DNA from: Cyclobacteriaceae bacterium
GTDB lineage: Bacteria; Bacteroidota; Bacteroidia; Cytophagales; Cyclobacteriaceae
Length of the DNA stretch: 6,827 nucleotides
Direction of reading: 5' to 3'
NCBI GenBank assembly: GCA_029861825.1
Contig: JAOTYN010000234.1
Coordinates: 1 to 6,827, forward strand
Below the pieces are notes generated by a model that ran no database searches, had not been told where the DNA came from, and saw only the letters and a list, made by a program, of their open reading frames with translations. How positions within the stretch are numbered: position 1 is the first letter of the stretch; every line of letters begins with the position of its first letter. Positions 1 to 6,170 of the stretch are shown here, one piece after another. The translations under genes and the position numbers were made by a program.

Positions 1-1
1 G

Positions 2-538
2 GCAGATTACGACGATGAGTGGGTTCAAATTATTTTCAGCCGAAGATCTCCGAAAACCACCGAGATACTACTCACAGAAAAAGTAAGTGGGGAATGGTCA
101 ACACCTGTAAATTTGACCAGGCAAAGTGGATGGCAGGGAGGATATTTTAGTTGGTGTAATGAACAGGAGATCTATTTCTACATGCCAGAGCAAAATGGTG
201 ATCTGGTAGCCGGTCGGTTGCAAGGTGGTCAATTAACAGATATAAGACCCCTTGTCGCACTGAATACTTCCGCTACAGAATTTAGTCCATTCATCGATAA
301 TGAAAAGAGATACCTCATATTCACTAGATTCCAGGAGGGTGATCCTCTGCAGCAAGGTTTTTTCATTAGCTACAATCAAGGGACCCACGCCAACCCTCAA
401 TGGGATGAACCAACTAAAATTCCCCATTTACCCTATGGCTGGGGTGCCTTTGTATCACATAAAGATCAGGGCTTTTTTTTTACGGACGGCGATAATATCT
501 TTATGGCCCCTTTATCCTTACTTGGGTTAAATCTGTAA
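2..538 (+). CDS. PD40 (WD40-like) beta-propeller protein, C-terminal part only
   Basis: The frame is open from base 2 to the TAA at 536-538 and gives 178 residues with no start, so the gene begins left of the window. The visible part is rich in Trp, Phe, Tyr and short beta-strand segments. It carries propeller-blade signatures: GEWSTPVNL near the beginning, EFSPFIDNEKRYLIFTR in the middle (the PD40 core, usually of the type SPxxSPDGKxLxF) and FFFTDGDNIFMAPL at the end, like the last strand of such propellers. Proteins of this kind in Bacteroidota are often periplasmic or surface-exposed and bind ligands or partners, but the signal peptide, if any, lies outside. Enzymatic function cannot be assigned. 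The TTG at 113 is internal and is not a credible start. The HAD gene follows 14 bases after the stop, so the two may be co-transcribed, with no obvious functional link. Confidence 0.8.
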   Translation, partial: ADYDDEWVQIIFSRRSPKTTEILLTEKVSGEWSTPVNLTRQSGWQGGYFSWCNEQEIYFYMPEQNGDLVAGRLQGGQLTDIRPLVALNTSATEFSPFIDNEKRYLIFTRFQEGDPLQQGFFISYNQGTHANPQWDEPTKIPHLPYGWGAFVSHKDQGFFFTDGDNIFMAPLSLLGLNL

Positions 539-552
539 ATGGTGTTTGAAGC

Positions 553-1206
553 ATGAAAGGAGTCATTTTTGATATGGACGGCACCATGGTAGACAATATG
601 ATGGTGCATCACCGGGCCTGGCAAAGAAAGCTGGCCTCGTTGGGGTTCAATATGACCATCAAGGAGGTAATGAACGAGATCCACGGGGTTAATGAGGAAA
701 TCATCGAAAGAATCTTCGGAGATCGTTTCACTCCTGAGCAACGCCGTCGCATTGCCTGGGAAAAAGAGCAGGAATATCGCGACATCTATGTACATGAGTT
801 GCAACCCATACCTGGACTTATGTCTTTCCTGAATACCCTGCAGGATGAAAGTATTCCCCTGGCAATAGCCACGGCAGCACCACCCGAGAATGTAGATCTG
901 GTGTTGGACAATCTTAATATCCGGGATCGCTTTGAATCTATAGTACACTCCGGTAATGTTACCAATGGCAAGCCTCATCCCGAAGTATACCGTAAAAGCG
1001 CCCTTAACCTGCAGGTGCCCGTTCAAGAATGTCTGGTTATCGAAGACAGTGTAATTGGTGCTCAAACCGCCCTAAATGCCGGAAGTCCGGCAATAATCAT
1101 AACTACCACACATAGCGCAGAAGAGTTCAATCACTTTCCGCATATCATACGTTTTATTGATGATTATCAAGACCTTACAACAGAATCAATTCAAAGATTA
1201 CTCTAG
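553..1206 (+). CDS. HAD-superfamily hydrolase, beta-phosphoglucomutase-like subfamily
   Basis: Complete 217-residue protein with all four HAD motifs. Motif I is FDMDGT, with nucleophile D7 and acid/base D9. Motif II is the T107 of IATAAP, motif III is K140 of GKPHP, and motif IV is E164-D165 of IEDS. A helical C1-type cap lies between about residues 16 and 85. This layout and length fit small cytoplasmic sugar-phosphate phosphatases and beta-phosphoglucomutases. Compared from memory with Lactococcus beta-PGM, H19 and W23 match cap-hinge residues H20 and W24, but the phosphate-binding Arg49 position holds Glu48. Strict beta-PGM activity is therefore doubtful and a phosphatase is more likely. 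The ATG at 553 puts motif I at the expected place; no strong Shine-Dalgarno is present. Its stop overlaps the stop of the convergent DUF6986 gene by 4 bases. The substrate is unknown; a role in (deoxy)ribose phosphate metabolism is only suggested by the neighbours. Confidence 0.9.
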   Translation: MKGVIFDMDGTMVDNMMVHHRAWQRKLASLGFNMTIKEVMNEIHGVNEEIIERIFGDRFTPEQRRRIAWEKEQEYRDIYVHELQPIPGLMSFLNTLQDESIPLAIATAAPPENVDLVLDNLNIRDRFESIVHSGNVTNGKPHPEVYRKSALNLQVPVQECLVIEDSVIGAQTALNAGSPAIIITTTHSAEEFNHFPHIIRFIDDYQDLTTESIQRLL

Positions 1207-2639
1207 TTGTTCCGCTGTTGCCAGGATTGAATAATCTTTGCGAATGACCTTAAACGAATTTCATCCAGTGATAATCCAGTGGACTCCTGTACTTCTGCCT
1301 CGCTTAAAGCTCCGCTGGAAATGGCTTTTATGAAATAGTTTAACAGTCCCTGGCCGGTAGCGGCATCATCGAATATATCTCCGGTTAAGGTAGCATGCGC
1401 TGAGGCCTGTACAAAATTACGGAGACGTAAGGCCGCTTCTTCATAGGATTCCAAGAAAAAAGTGTATAACGCGGTGTATCGCATAGGAAGCTGTGATGGA
1501 TGCAGGTCCCAGCCTTGATACAAACCTTTATAAAGGGAATGTCGGGTGTGGTTATACCCAAGTTTCCAGGAACTGTGGACCACCTTTTGATTTTCAGCAA
1601 TCTGCTCATCTGTCAAAGCGTCTCCTCTATGTGGAGCGATGGGCATTACGTTAGTGGCTCCATCGGACAGCCAGATTCCGGTGCCTCCCAAGGCCACTTT
1701 GATCATATGGTGAGCAAAGTCGCAGACCTGATGACCCATATCCTGGTACTTAGCAGTGATATTGCAAGCCGCGGTGTAATCATAGGTTCCGAAGTGACAA
1801 GCAATAAGTCTACCACGGCCCGCCCTCACCAGGTTCATGAGCCCATTTTTTCCATGCTCGTTCATCACTGCCTGCGTGGTCTCCACCATCATCTCCATCT
1901 TTAAACTGCCCGAAGCAAAACCGATGTGTTGTTCCAGGATCTCGAAAAGCTCCACCAATGCTTCCACCTGCGAGGGTATGGTAACTTTTGGCAGCATCAC
2001 TACAAAATTATCCGGGAGCTTTCCAGAGGTTAAGCTGCCAAGGGTAGACAAGAAAATGTCCAAGGTGCGCATACCTCTCTGTTTATGATCTTCGGTAAAG
2101 GGTTTTATGCGAATACCGATGAACGGGGGCAGCGAGTTCATCTCCATGCCTTTCACAACCTCCCGGGCAGCATTTTCGGCTACTTCATCTTCCTCCTGAT
2201 CAGGCCGGTTTCCAAAGCCATCTTCAAAGTCGATACGGAAATCTTCTACCGGTTCTGTCTGTAACTTTTGGTGTACTTTTTCATAGACAGTGTAGGCCAA
2301 CCAACCAGTGTGCTGCTGACGATCAGCGGGAGACATTGCATCCAGTTGCTCTTTTACTTGTTCCGCCTCACCCACCACAGGTAGTTCTGTATATCCGGGA
2401 AGTTGTAGCACATTGGCCAATACCACAAAGTTAGGCGCATAAGTGTGAAACGAGTTCAAGGCTACCTCACCCATCTTTTCCACTAAATTGTGCTTAAACA
2501 AGTTGGCTCCGCCGTAAACTGTATGAATAGGTTGCCGATCGGGTCGTTCTCCGGGATAAATCTCTTGGAACTCCTGATTAGCCAAGGCTAATTTCTCCAT
2601 TATCTCTTGGCGTTTATTTTCTGGAATGGTCTTCTTCAT
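1203..2639 (-). CDS. DUF6986 family protein, CitE/HpcH-like TIM-barrel aldolase/lyase superfamily
   Basis: I recognise this 478-residue protein as a DUF6986 homologue (sometimes labelled phosphoenolpyruvate kinase or aldolase/citrate lyase family). No reaction is firmly established to my knowledge. Barrel-strand signatures, numbered from the chosen start, are RIDFEDG (135-141), GIRIK (175-179), LPK (216-218), MVETTQA with E253, and HFGTYDY (282-288). WDLHPSQLP (377-385) follows. The acidic FEDG, the Arg of GIRIK and E253 sit where CitE/HpcH enzymes place metal- and carboxylate-binding residues, so a Mg-dependent lyase or aldolase acting on a pyruvate- or acyl-like substrate is an inference. 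I chose the ATG at 2639-2637. The longer frame from 2678 adds 13 residues (MSIAACLKAKIRI) that I do not expect in the family, and it would run through the TAnnTTTG box at 2646-2653. The gene is divergent from deoC and convergent with the HAD gene, sharing a CTAG stop with the latter. Confidence 0.88.
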   Translation of the reverse strand: MKKTIPENKRQEIMEKLALANQEFQEIYPGERPDRQPIHTVYGGANLFKHNLVEKMGEVALNSFHTYAPNFVVLANVLQLPGYTELPVVGEAEQVKEQLDAMSPADRQQHTGWLAYTVYEKVHQKLQTEPVEDFRIDFEDGFGNRPDQEEDEVAENAAREVVKGMEMNSLPPFIGIRIKPFTEDHKQRGMRTLDIFLSTLGSLTSGKLPDNFVVMLPKVTIPSQVEALVELFEILEQHIGFASGSLKMEMMVETTQAVMNEHGKNGLMNLVRAGRGRLIACHFGTYDYTAACNITAKYQDMGHQVCDFAHHMIKVALGGTGIWLSDGATNVMPIAPHRGDALTDEQIAENQKVVHSSWKLGYNHTRHSLYKGLYQGWDLHPSQLPMRYTALYTFFLESYEEAALRLRNFVQASAHATLTGDIFDDAATGQGLLNYFIKAISSGALSEAEVQESTGLSLDEIRLRSFAKIIQSWQQRNN

Positions 2640-2645
2640 AATTCG

Positions 2646-2653
2646 TATTTTTG
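2646..2653 (+). promoter_or_regulatory. Bacteroidota-type -7 promoter box (TAnnTTTG)
   Basis: TATTTTTG in the context ATTCGTATTTTTGC is a full match to TAnnTTTG, the -7 box used by the primary sigma factor of Bacteroidota. It points right, towards deoC. Transcription would be expected to begin near 2660 and leave a 5' leader of roughly 115 bases before the deoC ATG. No TTG lies at the usual -33 spacing; the nearest resemblance is CTGG at 2621-2624, so the upstream element is weak or diverged. The box sits just outside the preferred start of the divergent DUF6986 gene. Confidence 0.5.
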
Positions 2654-2670
2654 CCTTTAGACAAGCGGCA

Positions 2671-2718
2671 ATGGACACTACATTCTTAGGTCAGTTTATT
2701 TTTAATTTTAAAAATTAA
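2671..2718 (+). CDS. Possible 15-codon leader ORF upstream of deoC
   Basis: An ATG at 2671 opens a frame encoding MDTTFLGQFIFNFKN and ends with TAA at 2716-2718. It starts 18 bases after the TAnnTTTG box, so it would be the first AUG on a transcript from that box, and its 3' end coincides exactly with the right arm of the AT palindrome at 2702-2718. No regulatory codon run or known leader-peptide pattern is visible, and no clear ribosome binding site precedes it. A frame this short can arise by chance in AT-rich DNA. It is listed only because its position under the putative promoter is suggestive. Confidence 0.15.
   Translation: MDTTFLGQFIFNFKN
2702..2718. promoter_or_regulatory. Perfect 17-bp AT palindrome in the divergent intergenic region
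   Basis: TTAATTTT-A-AAAATTAA reads as two perfect 8-base inverted arms around one central base. It lies between the divergent DUF6986 and deoC genes, downstream of the plus-strand TAnnTTTG box and 58 bases before the deoC ATG. It could be the operator of a dimeric repressor controlling one or both sides. On the minus strand it also contains TAATTTTT (2717-2710), a five-of-six match to TAnnTTTG facing DUF6986, but no TTG lies at the right distance. The pure A/T content makes a chance palindrome plausible. No regulator gene is in the window. Confidence 0.3.
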
Positions 2719-2776
2719 CCGCTAACTCGCTATTTGCTGCTGGTAAGTAAAAAGAAATTTCAGTAATTATCACACA

Positions 2777-3778
2777 ATGGCTGTAAAAAGTAAGTCAAGC
2801 ACCAAATCACCGGCTTTAGGGTCCCATGATGGGCAGCGGAATCCTGGAATGCTCCTGGATTTGGACCTAATAGAAGGGATTAGTATTAATCGCAGTGCGG
2901 TGGAAAGACGTGCATCCACCATGGGTAAACGCAGGTCGGTAAAAAAAGAATGGCAAGCCGCCTGGCTACTGAAAGCAGTCACCTGCATTGATTTAACTAC
3001 CCTGGCTGGAGATGATACTGCCAGCAATGTCGCCAGACTTTGCGCCAAAGCCCAGCAGCCGGTTCGACAAGATCTGTTGGAGGCCTTGGGTATGAGTGAC
3101 ACGGCCATCACCGTGGGTGCAGTTTGCGTATATCACAATTTAATTCGCACTGCTAAAGAGGCTTTAAAAGGAACCAACATCCCTATAGCGGCGGTTTCCA
3201 CAGGATTCCCCGCAGCACAGAACACCCAGGCCCAAAAACTAAATGAGATCCGCTCATCGGTGCGGGCTGGCGCTAGGGAGATCGATATCGTGGTAAGCCG
3301 GGGAAAGGTGCTTAATGGAGATTGGAAAGGACTTTATCATGAAGTTCAGGCCTTCAGGGAAGCTTGTGGAGAGGCTCATATGAAGACTATTCTGGCCACT
3401 GGCGAGTTAAGCACTCTGACTAATGTGGCCAAAGCCAGCCAGGTGTGTATGATGGCGGGAGCGGATTTTATTAAAACCAGTACGGGAAAGGAATCCGTTA
3501 ATGCCGTAATGCCCGTGGGAATCACTATGGTTCGGGCGATCAGGGACTACTACCAGTTAACTGGATTTAAAGTCGGATTCAAACCTGCCGGTGGCATCCG
3601 CAAAGCCAAAGAGGCATTGGAGTGGTTGATCCTGATAAAGGAAGAATTGGGCGATGAGTGGTTAGGTCCTCATCTATTTCGATTTGGCGCCAGCAGCCTA
3701 TTGGGTGATATAGAAAGACAGCTGGAGCATTTCGTTACAGGCAGTTATTCTGCCGCTTATCGACATCCCATGTCATAA
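2777..3778 (+). CDS. deoC: Deoxyribose-phosphate aldolase (DERA), long eukaryote-like form
   Basis: DeoC cleaves 2-deoxyribose 5-phosphate into glyceraldehyde 3-phosphate and acetaldehyde through a Schiff base, the last step of deoxynucleoside catabolism in the cytoplasm. The 333-residue protein shows IDLTTLAGDD (71-80), CVYHNLI (117-123), VSTGFPAAQ (140-148), EIDIVVSRGKVLNGDW (168-183), KTILATGEL (203-211), FIKTSTGKES (231-240), VGFKPAGGIR (266-275) and FRFGASSLLGDIERQL (301-316). D170, Schiff-base K233 and K269 correspond to E. coli D102, K167 and K201, so it should be active. It is longer than typical 220-260 residue bacterial enzymes: about 60 basic, low-complexity-to-helical residues precede the barrel, as in animal DERA. 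ATG 2777 is the only reasonable start, since an in-frame TAA lies at 2744-2746 with no other start codon between. The ALDH16 gene follows after 16 bases, probably in the same transcript, and would take the acetaldehyde. Confidence 0.96.
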   Translation: MAVKSKSSTKSPALGSHDGQRNPGMLLDLDLIEGISINRSAVERRASTMGKRRSVKKEWQAAWLLKAVTCIDLTTLAGDDTASNVARLCAKAQQPVRQDLLEALGMSDTAITVGAVCVYHNLIRTAKEALKGTNIPIAAVSTGFPAAQNTQAQKLNEIRSSVRAGAREIDIVVSRGKVLNGDWKGLYHEVQAFREACGEAHMKTILATGELSTLTNVAKASQVCMMAGADFIKTSTGKESVNAVMPVGITMVRAIRDYYQLTGFKVGFKPAGGIRKAKEALEWLILIKEELGDEWLGPHLFRFGASSLLGDIERQLEHFVTGSYSAAYRHPMS

Positions 3779-3794
3779 ACTGTAGAAGAGCGCT

Positions 3795-6170
3795 ATGAAC
3801 GTTAAAACCATTTTTGAAAACATGACTTACGGCCCCGCTCCTGAAAGTGCTCAGAATGCTGAGCAATGGATCGAAAGTCACCAAAAAAAGTTTCAGTTAT
3901 TCATCGGCGGCCAATGGCATAAACCTTCCTCAAAGAAGTACCTGCAATCTGTAAATCCGGCCACAGAAGAAAGGTTGGCGCGAATTGCCTGGGGTGGTAA
4001 AAAAGACGTGGATCATGCGGTAAAGGCTGCCAAGAAAGCTTTGCCAGGCTGGTCAGGGCTATCCGGTCATCAAAGGGCGCGTTATCTGTACGCAATAGCT
4101 CGTCAATTTCAGAAAAACAGCCGCTTATTTGCCGTACTGGAAAGCCTGGATAATGGTAAGACTATCAGAGAGACCCGCGATATCGACATTCCCCTGGTGA
4201 CCCGTCATTTTTACTATCACGCGGGCTGGGCTCAATTGCAGGATAAAGAATTAGCTGATTTCCAGGAAGTAGGAGTAGTAGGACAAATTATTCCCTGGAA
4301 CTTCCCTCTCATGATGCTGGCTTGGAAAATTGCCCCGGCTATTGCTATGGGTAACACGGTGGTTTTGAAACCTGCAGAACTCACCTCACTCACGGCTCTT
4401 TTGTTCGCAGAAATCTGTCAGCAAGCAGGTCTTCCCAAAGGTGTGGTAAACATCGTGACCGGTGCCGGAGATACCGGTGCACTATTGGTAGATCATCCAT
4501 TGGTGAATAAAGTGGCGTTTACCGGTTCTACCCGGGTGGGAAGAATAATTCGCACCAATATTGCGGGTAGCGGTAAAAAAGTCTCACTAGAGCTTGGCGG
4601 AAAGTCGCCCTTTATGGTCTTTGACGATGCGGATCTGGACAGTGTGGTGGAAGGCGTGGTAGACGCCATTTGGTTTAATCAAGGCCAGGTTTGTTGTGCG
4701 GGTTCAAGATTATTGGTACAAGAGAGCGTCGCTAAAAAATTGTATAAAAAGATCCGGGCCCGTATGGAAAAATTGAGGGTCGGCAGTTCGTTGGACAAGT
4801 CTGTTGACATTGGAGCCATCGTTTCGCCCATGCAATTGAATACCATAGAGACCCTGGTCAAGAAAGGCGTCGAAGAAGGCGGTACGCTTTGGCAGCCCTC
4901 CTGGGCATGCCCCAGTGATGGTTTTTTCTACCCCCCTTCCCTATTCACAGATGTTTCACCATCTTCCACAATTGCTCAAGTTGAGATTTTCGGACCGGTG
5001 CTGGTTGCTATGACTTTCAGAACGCATCAGGAGGCTGTGAAGCTGGCTAACAACACCCGCTATGGACTGGCCGCCAGCATTTGGACAGAAAACATCAATC
5101 TGGCGCTGGACATAGCTCCAAAGGTTAAAGCCGGCAGTGTATGGATAAATTGCACGAATGTTTTCGATGCCGCCTCCGGATTTGGCGGGTACCGTGAATC
5201 TGGTTTTGGCCGGGAAGGAGGCAAAGAAGGGCTTTATGAATATTTGAAACCGAAATTAAAACTCTCCGATAAGCCTGTCAAAAGAGCCGTTAGCCGCAGA
5301 GTTGCTAAATCCAACGGCTCCCTAAAAATCGATCGTACCGCTAAAATGTACATCGGTGGTAAACAGGCTCGGCCCGATGGCGGTTATAGCTTGCCCGTAC
5401 TCAACCCTGGTGGTGTACAAATCGGTGAAGTGGGTGACGGAAATCGTAAGGATATCCGAAATGCTGTAGAAGCTGCCCACAGCGGCGCTAAATGGCGCAA
5501 CATGAGCGGACATGCCCGCGCTCAGGTGATTTACTACTTGGCAGAAAACCTGGAAGCCCGCAAAGAAGAATTCATACAGCGATTGGTTAATATGAATGGG
5601 CTGACCCCAGCGGAAAGCCAATTGGAGGTGGAACTAAGCATAGACCGATTGTTTACCTATGCTGCCTATGCCGACAAATACGACGGTCTGGTGCACAACA
5701 CGCTCTTTCGAAATGTAACTTTGGCCATGCCTGAAGCTATTGGTGTAATGGCTTTGGTGTGCCCGCAGGAGTTTCCACTGTTGGGATTTATCTCTACCGT
5801 GATCCCTTTAATAGCTATGGGGAATACCGTAGTAGTAGTGCCCTCGGAGGTGGCCCCATTATGCGCCACAGATTTCTATCAAGTCATGGACACATCCGAT
5901 GTTCCAGCCGGCACCATCAACATAGTTACGGGAAATCAGCAGGCACTGAGTGAAGTATTGTCCAGTCATTTTGATGTGGACGGGATGTGGTATTTCGGAA
6001 CCTCCGATGGAAGTAAAGTGGTAGAAGATGCAGCAGCAGAAAACATGAAAAGGACCTGGGTTAACTACGGCAAGTTCCGAGATTGGAGAGACTCTAAACA
6101 AGGCTGCGGCGAGGAATTCCTGCGACAAGCTACCCAGATCAAGAACATATGGATCCCTTACGGCGCCTAG
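3795..6170 (+). CDS. ALDH16-type aldehyde dehydrogenase, catalytic domain plus degenerate second ALDH domain
   Basis: This 791-residue protein is an NAD(P)-dependent aldehyde dehydrogenase of the ALDH16 class. Domain 1 (about 30-490) is complete: PWNF with N169, LKPAE with K192, the GSTRVG nucleotide loop (244-249), LELGGK with general base E266, FNQGQVC with nucleophile C300, and EIFGP with E397. A basic linker (about 485-513) leads to domain 2 (514-791), which repeats the N-terminal part of the fold but has lost the active site. PWNF is replaced by PQEF (657-660), the cofactor Lys by V682, and ELGGK by VNYGK (756-760); no catalytic Cys segment follows. It ends in FLRQATQIKNIWIPYG, which I know from ALDH16 proteins. 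Domain 2 is thus probably structural or dimer-forming. Position 16 bases after deoC implies acetaldehyde as a likely substrate, giving acetate and NADH. No CoA-dependent feature is apparent. The stop overlaps that of the convergent phosphorylase gene. Confidence 0.95.
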   Translation: MNVKTIFENMTYGPAPESAQNAEQWIESHQKKFQLFIGGQWHKPSSKKYLQSVNPATEERLARIAWGGKKDVDHAVKAAKKALPGWSGLSGHQRARYLYAIARQFQKNSRLFAVLESLDNGKTIRETRDIDIPLVTRHFYYHAGWAQLQDKELADFQEVGVVGQIIPWNFPLMMLAWKIAPAIAMGNTVVLKPAELTSLTALLFAEICQQAGLPKGVVNIVTGAGDTGALLVDHPLVNKVAFTGSTRVGRIIRTNIAGSGKKVSLELGGKSPFMVFDDADLDSVVEGVVDAIWFNQGQVCCAGSRLLVQESVAKKLYKKIRARMEKLRVGSSLDKSVDIGAIVSPMQLNTIETLVKKGVEEGGTLWQPSWACPSDGFFYPPSLFTDVSPSSTIAQVEIFGPVLVAMTFRTHQEAVKLANNTRYGLAASIWTENINLALDIAPKVKAGSVWINCTNVFDAASGFGGYRESGFGREGGKEGLYEYLKPKLKLSDKPVKRAVSRRVAKSNGSLKIDRTAKMYIGGKQARPDGGYSLPVLNPGGVQIGEVGDGNRKDIRNAVEAAHSGAKWRNMSGHARAQVIYYLAENLEARKEEFIQRLVNMNGLTPAESQLEVELSIDRLFTYAAYADKYDGLVHNTLFRNVTLAMPEAIGVMALVCPQEFPLLGFISTVIPLIAMGNTVVVVPSEVAPLCATDFYQVMDTSDVPAGTINIVTGNQQALSEVLSSHFDVDGMWYFGTSDGSKVVEDAAAENMKRTWVNYGKFRDWRDSKQGCGEEFLRQATQIKNIWIPYGA

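Noticed and set aside
113..538. A complete 141-residue protein starting at the TTG at 113
   Set aside because: The frame is open to the left edge and the upstream residues (GEWSTPVNL) are part of the propeller signature, so this is the tail of a larger gene.
466..1065. 199-codon open frame on the minus strand opposite the HAD gene
   Set aside because: It is antisense to a HAD protein with all four catalytic motifs, and its translation shows no recognisable domain. It is a shadow frame.
1500..1904. 134-codon open frame on the plus strand inside the DUF6986 gene
   Set aside because: It lies antisense to conserved barrel motifs of DUF6986, and its translation is Ser/His-rich without family resemblance.
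2640..2678. 13-residue N-terminal extension of DUF6986 starting at the ATG at 2678
   Set aside because: The extension would overlap the plus-strand TAnnTTTG box, and homologues as I recall them begin near the MKKTIPENKRQ segment. The start at 2639 is preferred, although the longer form cannot be excluded.
5322..5621. Minus-strand frame opposite ALDH16 domain 2, and similar short frames at 2770-3111, 5666-5869 and 5859-6128
   Set aside because: All are antisense to well-supported coding sequence and have no recognisable protein features.
3795..6170. Possibility that the two-domain ALDH is an artefact of two genes joined by a sequencing error
   Set aside because: The reading frame is continuous through a basic linker, and the total length, dead second domain and C-terminal IKNIWIPYG match the known ALDH16 architecture.
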